Source: Balaenoptera acutorostrata
Lineage: Eukaryota; Chordata; Mammalia; Artiodactyla; Balaenopteridae
Direction of reading: 5' to 3'
NCBI RefSeq assembly: GCF_949987535.1
Contig: NC_080079.1
Coordinates: 52,439,000 to 52,502,999, forward strand
DNA: 64,000 nucleotides
Shown: positions 57,879 to 64,000 of the stretch, piece by piece
Layout of the letters: every line of letters starts with the position of its first letter
Position numbering within the stretch: position 1 is the first letter of the stretch
Translations under genes and position numbers: made by a program
The notes under the pieces: model-generated
The model's input: the letters and a program-made list of their open reading frames with translations, nothing else
Told to the model about the DNA's origin: nothing
Databases searched by the model: none

Positions 57879-59205
57879 TGATCTCCTTTAAGTGTCATTG
57901 TCAAAGATCATGCTCATATTAATACAAAACTGCTGATACCATATCTAACCACAACTCTTACCTGCCCACGTGATATGAACTGGTCCTACTAGATTTGTGT
58001 TGGCTGGACCTGTGTTTATTCACTCGAAAGAAGAGTGGGTGTTCTGGATAATCTCTGCAAGAGGTGGTGTTGAATTTGCAAAGACCCGGCGTCACCCAGC
58101 TCCTTGCAGTCCTCTCATTTCTGTGGATAGGGAAGAGGAACCTGAGATATTTTTTGAGTATTCAAAGTCCTAATTAAGTCACAGAAGCCACGAGGCTAAG
58201 TTGTATCTCTGCCTTTCATCCACATCCACCCCTGAAAAAGAAATCAGGCAATGGAAAGTGAATGGCTGGGGATTTAGGTGGCAAAATGGACCAGATTCAG
58301 TTTTCTAGAGACCCTGCTGGTTCACAAACTGGCCCCCGGACACGGAGGGCAAGGAGAGACTGAAGAAAGAGGCAGACCACTCCAGACTGCTAGATGGCAG
58401 GTTTAATAAGCAAGGGAACTTACAGAGAAGCTTGTCTTGGGCGACAGCAAGACGAGTAAATCTCCACATGCAGCCACCAGAATTTTAAAGTTGCTATAGA
58501 TGCCTTAACTGGGTTCGGTCACATACACCGTCCAGATGGTCTCAACCACGCATTACTCTCTCCAGGCTACAAGCTTGAAACAGCTCCCACTGTGGAATCA
58601 GTGGGCAGTACGTACATTCTAAGGGCCGGGGCAGGGGTGGGGTGGGAGGGCGGTGAGGGAGGAGCCTCCGGGTCACGTCCTCTTGATGGCCTCCTCTGAC
58701 AGACCCAAATTAAAAGGCTGAAATAAGGGGCACCTAATGCTTTGGGAAGAGAATGTTTCTCTGAGACCCAGCATGCGGGTTGAGGGGCATTCAGCTAAGA
58801 TTTCAGGAGCATGGAGATAAACAGTCTAGATAAAACTAAATCTAAATACTTTCGAGGACAGAAAATTTAATAGAGAAAGAAAAACCCACAAGTGTCTTCA
58901 GCCAAATTAATAATGTTTGATTACATAAGCTGGGAAACATACACAGACCTGTTCATTGTATCATTTTATATTACTTTGTGAATATCCAAAATATTTCAAA
59001 AGAAAAATTTTAGAGGAAAAAAAAAAACACTTTAAAAAAGAGAAAAGAATGGAGGAAGGGAAGAAATGAAGGAATAAGTGAAAAGCAAGGTCCAGAAAAA
59101 TATCACTGGTTAGAAGTTTTGAACATCACACTCTTACTTAAAGTAGGAGCCATACCTGGCAGAGGATGCCAGAATCCTCATTAAACCTGCTCTTGTACCA
59201 TGAAC
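57879..59205. other. Unassigned sequence with a G-rich patch
   Basis: 58623-58653 contains five or more closely spaced G3-G4 runs. 58900-59035 is A-rich and ends 'caaaagaaaaattttagagg', perhaps an old L1 3' end on the plus strand. No gene. Confidence 0.4.
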
Positions 59206-61094
59206 CTCTTCTGCCTTTTTTACATTGAAATCTAACTCACATACCGTAAAATTCACCTATTTTTAAAGTGAAGAATTCAATAGTTTTTAGTATTGTCACA
59301 GAGTTGTGTAACCATCACCACAATCTAATTTTAGATCAAAAGAGCCAAAGAACAAAATTACCCCCCAAAGAAATCCCATACCTGTTAGCAGTAATACCCC
59401 ATGCCTGCCCCTCTCCCCAAGCCCAAGCAAGCAATAATCTACTTTCTACCTTTATAGATTTACCTATTCTGGGAATTTTGTATAAGTAGTAATGTACAAG
59501 ATGTGATGTAGTCATTTATGGCTGGTATCTTTCACTTGAAATAATCAAGGTTAATCCATTGCCTAACTCTAGGTTACAGAGATCCTATTTCTAACGTCTA
59601 AGAGTTTTGTAGTTTAAGCTCCTATATTTAGGTCTATGCTCTATTTTAAGTTGTTTTGTGTATGGTTGTGATATAGGAGTTCAACTTAATTCTTTTCAAC
59701 GTGGATATCCAATTATTGAAAAGACTATTATGCCCCCCATTGAATTGTCTTGGCAGCTCTGTAGAACATCAATTGTCCATAAATGTAAGGATTTATTTCT
59801 GTACTCTTAATTCTATTCCATTGATCTACATATCTATCCTCACATCAGTACCTCATTGTCTTGATTACTGTAGTTTTTTAGAAATTTGTAAAATCAGGAA
59901 ATTTGAGTATTCCAACTGTGTTCTTTTTTTCAAGATTGTTTTGGCTATTTTGAGTTCCTTGCATTTCCATATGAATCCTAAGATCAACTTGTCAATTTTT
60001 GCAACCAAAAAAAAAAAAAATACAGCTAGAATTTAATAGGTACATATCAAATCTACAGTTCAATTTGGGAGTGCTGTCATCTGATCCATGAATATGCAAT
60101 GTCTTTCCCCTTATTTTTGGCTTTCTTTAATTTCCTTCGACAATATTTTGAAGTTTTCAGTGTACAAGTCTTGCAATTCTTTTGTTAAATGTATCCCTCA
60201 GTATTCTTAGTATATAGTATTACTAAGTAATATTCTTTTTTGTTATTGTAAATAGTTTTTTTCTTAATTTCATTTTCATACTGTTCATAGCTATTATATA
60301 AAAAACTATTGTTTTATAAATTGATCTTGATCCTTCAACCTTGTTGACTTGTCTTTGGCTTTTGATAATTTGATTATTAAATGTCTAGGTTTGGATCTCT
60401 TTGTGTTTAACTTGGAGTCTGCTGAAAACGCTTGGATGTTTTAATGTTTTTCATCCATTTGGAGAGGTTTGGGCCATTATCCAAATATCCTTTCTGCCTC
60501 TTCCTCTCTCCCCTCTCCTTCTGAGACTCCTATTTGTGTATGTTGTTGTACTTTATGGTGACCCATAAGACTCTGAGGATCTGCTCATTTTTCTTCTCTT
60601 TTTTCTTTCTGTTCTACAGACTGGATAATTTTAATAGACCTATATTCATATTTGCTGATTCTTTCTTCTGCTTGCTGAAATTTGTTGTTTAACTCCTACA
60701 GTGATTTTTTTTTTAATTCCAACTATTATACTTTTCAACTCCCAAATTTCTATTTGGTTCTTTTGTATAATTTCTATCTCTTTACTGATACTCTTTATTT
60801 GGTGAGAAATAATTCTCATAATTCACTTTAATTCTTTAGACATGGTTTCCTTTCATTCTCTGAACACACTTATAACAGCTGATGTAAAGTGTTTGCCTAG
60901 TAAGTCCAATATCTGGGTCCCCTCAGGGACAATTTCTATTGGTCACTTTTTTCCTATATCTAAACCATATTTTTCTGTTTTTTGCACATCTTATAATATT
61001 TTGTGGAAACCTAGACATTTTAGATAATGTAATGTGGCAACTCTAGAAATCAGATCCACCCCACTCTCCCAGGCTTCGCTCTTGTTGCTCTATT

Positions 61095-61127
61095 TTGTTG
61101 TTGTTATTGTTGTTGTTGTTGTTGTTA
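61095..61127. repeat. (TTG)n microsatellite
   Basis: Imperfect TTG run with one TTA interruption. In the plus frame it gives the Leu-rich start of the ORF at 61095-61334, which is not a gene. Confidence 0.92.
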
Positions 61128-61770
61128 TGGCTGTTTCTTTGTTCAGTGACTTTTCTGGACATTTCCTGTGATGTACAGTCACTGAAATCTCTGCTTGGTT
61201 ATCTTGGTGGTCAGCTAATGATTGACAGATGTTTCCTGAATCGCTTCAAGGCACTTAAGTCTTCCACCTTTGCTGAGCTCTGCTGCATGTTGGGGCATGC
61301 CTTCAGCACTACGGTAATTTATTTACAGGTCTAACTTAGCCATCACTCCTACTTGTACAGCGCCTCAGGGTCAGCCAAAGCTAAGACATTAAGGCCATTT
61401 GGGTATTTTTTAGTCATGTGCATAGCCCTACCCATGACTGTGGCCTTCTAGATCCCCAGAAACATGTCAGAGCTTTTTAAAATCCTCTGTGACCATCTAA
61501 TTTCCCAGACTTTCTTTTTAAGTTTTTTTGGCCAGCTTCTTGTTTGTTCCAACTGGTATTTCTACCTCAGGCAGCTGCAATATTTAAAAATTGATGCTGA
61601 TTGTTTTTGACAAATGCCCTAGAGATACAGTTTTCCCACTGAGCGAGCTCTAAATGGGGTCACATAATAACAGTCTTATAAATGAGTCTTTTTCAGGGAA
61701 CTGGCAGACAGGTCAAGTAGTGGCAGTTCTCTGGGGGTGGTGCTTTTTGAGGAGCTCAAACTCAGTCTAC

Positions 61771-61920
61771 TGCTGAGTTTTCACAGGTACTACAATCCAC
61801 ATCTGCTGGTTTTCACAGGTACTATGATCCACATCTGCTGAGTTTTCACAGGTACTATGATCCACATCTGCTGAGTTTTCACAGGTACTATGGTGCTGGT
61901 TTTCACAGGTACTATGGTTA
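61771..61920. repeat. 33-bp minisatellite, about 4.7 units
   Basis: Units start at 61771 (33 bp), 61804 (32 bp), 61836 (33 bp), 61869 (25 bp) and 61894 (partial). The shared core is gttttcacaggtactatg. On the minus strand the 33-bp units produce an 11-residue peptide repeat (STCENSADVDH) within a 78-codon ORF at 61767-62003. Confidence 0.95.
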
Positions 61921-62169
61921 CTAAGCCTCTCATTTTCAAGGCTACCATGGATCTGAGGGAAGGGGTTGGTAACAGGCAAGGTGAAATGCCACACAGTGTT
62001 CAATATTCTTACTGGGAGTCAAGTCATTTTTCTTGAATTCTTGAATAACATTCCTTAGATCCATTCTAGCCTTTGGTTAATTTCCAGAGTTCTGCCAAAG
62101 TTGATTTTGACCATTTTTGCTGCTTTTATAAAGGAGTGGATTTATAAAGATCCTCACTCCACCATTCTA

Positions 62170-62519
62170 GAAGTTCTGGTCCTCTTCATTAAGGCTTATC
62201 ACAGTTAAAAGCTACATCTATCTATGTGATTGCTTTATGATATGTGTCTCCTCCACTGATCATTAAATGTCATGAGAACGTCTTCATTTTGGTTATACTT
62301 TATCCTTGCTAGATTCTATCACAGTGACACATAGTATGCATTCGATAACAATTTGTTATCCATTTAACAAATCTGTTATCAATTTAACAAATTTGTTAAA
62401 TCAATAATAGATCATTAGCACAGGTTAGTGAATAGACACAATCTCCACAGACTGGTATTATGATAAATAATTGTTCAATAACCTCCAAGGAGCCCTCAAT
62501 CTTGCTGAACTGGATTCTT
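62170..62519. other. Unassigned sequence
   Basis: A locally repeated 'aatttgttatc / aatctgttatc' motif occurs at about 62349-62400. No element named. Confidence 0.4.
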
Positions 62520-63365
62520 TACACCTCTTGAGGAATGCACATTCTCACTGTCCTGAAAACTATGACTTCCTCTCTCCCCCATCCTCTCTCTGATGATCTT
62601 GGCTTATTTGTCATAGAAAATATCAGACCAAAACTCCCTCCACTTTCCACCTGCAAATCTATCAATATACCCACATTGGTTCCCATATTCTTCTTCTTTC
62701 CTCCTGTTACAGTGGAAAGACAACCTCTCTTCCTGGCAAACATCAATCCCCATGTGTGTCCTGTGTGCAACCGTTCCTGCTCTCTCAAGAACCTCACCCC
62801 AATTATTCTCCCTCTTCTCACCTGCATCTTCACCTATTTCAGCTCTACTGAATTGTTTCCAGCTGCATTAGGACATATTTTTCCCTAATTTTTTTTTTTA
62901 ATATACTCAGCTTGGACCTCAACTAATATACCCAGGTTGGACGCACTTCCAGTAATGCCTCACTCCTCTATTTTCAAGACTGATTTCTTCAAAGGTTTGG
63001 CTACAAAGTCTGGTTCCATTTCCTTACCTTCTACTTAGTATTTAACCCATTCTTATCTGTGTTCTATGTCCACTAGGCAGCTAAAATGGCTCTGATATTT
63101 TCATTTCATTCTTCCAACAAGTAATTATTGAGTACCCAATATCAGTGCCAAACACTGCTCTAGGAACAAGATATATAAAACAGATAATAAGATAAATACG
63201 ACAAACAAGGTCTTTGGACATTTTCTTTATAGCTTTCATCAGCATCAGGCACAAGTGACCACAACCTCCCTGTGGAAATGCCTTCTTTCCTTGACTTCCA
63301 GGGCTCCTTACTCCTATCTCTCCAGCCAGTCCTTTTCAGTCTCCTTTGCTGGATCTTTCTCATAG
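62520..63365 (+). mobile_element. LINE-2 fragment, interrupted
   Basis: C/T-rich L2-like text at 62520-62890 and 63235-63365 (tccagccagtccttttcag, 'tctcctttgctggatctttc' near 63340). The middle (about 63105-63225, aacactgctctaggaacaag) is a different old repeat. ORFs inside are L2-derived. Confidence 0.65.
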
Positions 63366-63394
63366 TTCCATTCTTTATGATGGAGGGTTCTTAA

Positions 63395-63435
63395 TGATTG
63401 AGGTGAAATGCACATAATGTAAAATTAACCATTTA
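63395..63435 (-). repeat. Short old L1 3'UTR fragment
   Basis: 'aaatgcacataatgtaaaatt' followed by aaccattt resembles the minus-strand 3' UTR of old L1 elements. It is only about 40 bp long. Confidence 0.45.
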
Positions 63436-63509
63436 GTTCCAGTCTTTAAATGTTAGATTTTTTTCTGGAATTTTCTTCTTTTCTACTCCCTCTATAAAGA
63501 ACCTCATCT

Positions 63510-63913
63510 GGGCTTCCCTGGTGGCGCAGTGGTTGAGAATCTGCCTGCTAATGCAGGGGACACGGGTTTGAGCCCTGGTCTGGGAAGATCCCACATGCCA
63601 CGGAGCAGCTGGGCCCGTGAGCCACAACTACTGAGCCTGCGCGTCTGGAGCCTGTGCCCCGCAACGGGAGGGGCCGCGATAGTGAAAGGCCCGCGCACCG
63701 CGATGAAGAGCGGTCCCCGCACCGCGATGAAGAGTGGCCCCCACTTGCCGCAACTAGAGAAAGCCCTCGCACAAACCGAAGACCCAGCACAGCCAAAAAT
63801 AAATAAATAAATAAATAAATAAAAGTAGCTATTAAAAAAAAAAAAAAAAAAAGAGGGAGAGAGAGAAAGCCTAAGTGGACAAGCTTCTCTTCCAAAAAAA
63901 AAAAAACAAAAAA
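63510..63913 (+). mobile_element. CHR-2-like SINE, young subtype, with 3' transduced tail
   Basis: SINE body from 63510 (gggcttccctggtggcgca), B box near 63566, body with 'gcgcgtctggagcctgtgc' as in the copy at 39930. An (AAAT)n/A tail runs to 63852. A further 41 bp of non-SINE sequence (63853-63893) and a second A-rich tail come before the right target duplication. Duplications aaagaacctcatct lie at 63496-63509 and 63914-63927. A 24-bp internal tandem duplication is at 63694-63741. Confidence 0.95.
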
Positions 63914-64000
63914 AAAGAACCTCATCTACTCCTTTAATTTTAAGTGCCTTCTATTTGTATACCTCCATTTAGAGTTGTAGCCTAAAACTCTCTCCTGAGG

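Larger units (their letters stand above)
59210..62170 (-). mobile_element. Old L1 (L1M-type), minus strand
   Basis: The left part carries minus-strand L1 3' UTR text (gtaaaattcacctattttt near 59247, 'gttgtgtaaccatcaccac' near 59303). It then runs through T-rich, decayed reverse-complemented L1 ORF DNA (ttctattccattgatctac near 59811, 'tgttttggctattttgag' near 59937). The section beyond about 60400 is less certain but keeps the T-rich L1 antisense character to about 62160. A minisatellite and a (TTG)n run lie inside. Confidence 0.75.

Noticed and set aside
61771..61920. Possible CRISPR-like array of ~33-bp repeats
   Set aside because: Units are directly adjacent with no unique spacers, in mammalian DNA; it is a minisatellite.
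61767..62003. 78-codon ORF with 11-residue repeats as a repeat-protein gene
   Set aside because: The minisatellite units are not all multiples of three and the ORF sits in a decayed L1.

Overview
This is mammalian nuclear DNA, almost certainly from a cetacean, and within Cetacea probably a toothed whale (weaker inference). The main evidence is the set of tRNA-derived SINEs with the cetacean CHR head (ggcttccctggtggcgcag) and an (AAATA)n tail, together with young L1 elements whose 3' end reads as cetartiodactyl/cetacean L1. Nothing looks bacterial, viral or organellar. I recognise no rRNA, tRNA gene, CRISPR array or intact protein-coding gene. The window reads as intergenic or intronic DNA made mostly of layered transposable elements.

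Layout. 0.8-4.9 kb: old plus-strand L1 and an old L1-type 3' tail. 5.5-6.6, 12.6-13.9, 15.1-16.7, 34.3-34.8, 55.1-55.3 and 62.5-63.4 kb: LINE-2. 10.3-12.1 kb: HAL1/L1 ORF1-type sequence. 17.9-18.4 and 33.8-34.2 kb: MLT1-type (MaLR) solo LTRs. 27.3-30.8 kb: an L1 5' region next to a minus-strand ERVL (class III retrovirus) remnant with a recognisable integrase. 32.3 kb: a hAT-type DNA transposon fossil with terminal repeats. 35.4-42.8 kb: an old L1 split by a 2.74-kb composite insertion. 45.1-48.1 kb: a young 5'-truncated L1 that itself carries a SINE and a second L1 3' end. 53.4-54.4 kb: a young minus-strand L1 whose flank was copied into the 39-kb locus. 59.2-62.2 kb: old minus-strand L1 containing a 33-bp minisatellite. 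CHR-type SINEs lie at 8.6, 21.6, 23.6, 29.0, 39.9, 41.5, 43.4, 46.1 and 63.5 kb. MIR fragments are scattered throughout.

The most informative part is the record of recent retrotransposition and recombination. The L1 at 39 kb is a mosaic: its 3' part differs from the 53-kb L1 by about 8%, while its 5' part and about 360 bp of adjacent unique DNA are nearly identical to the 53-54 kb locus. A 2.74-kb block with perfect 16-bp target duplications splits the host L1. Two L1s are nested exactly in register at one target sequence. An L1 ORF2 fragment has long flanking duplications but no A-tail. One SINE carries a 41-bp 3' transduction.

Open reading frames are short and mostly fall inside repeats. 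The longest, 262 codons at 57.1-57.9 kb on the minus strand, matches no family I recognise. A possible 140-bp exon at 52.06-52.20 kb and a leucine-rich signal-peptide-like ORF beside it are only weak hints of a gene. I found no evidence for a new biological system here. The unusual content is in repeat structure.
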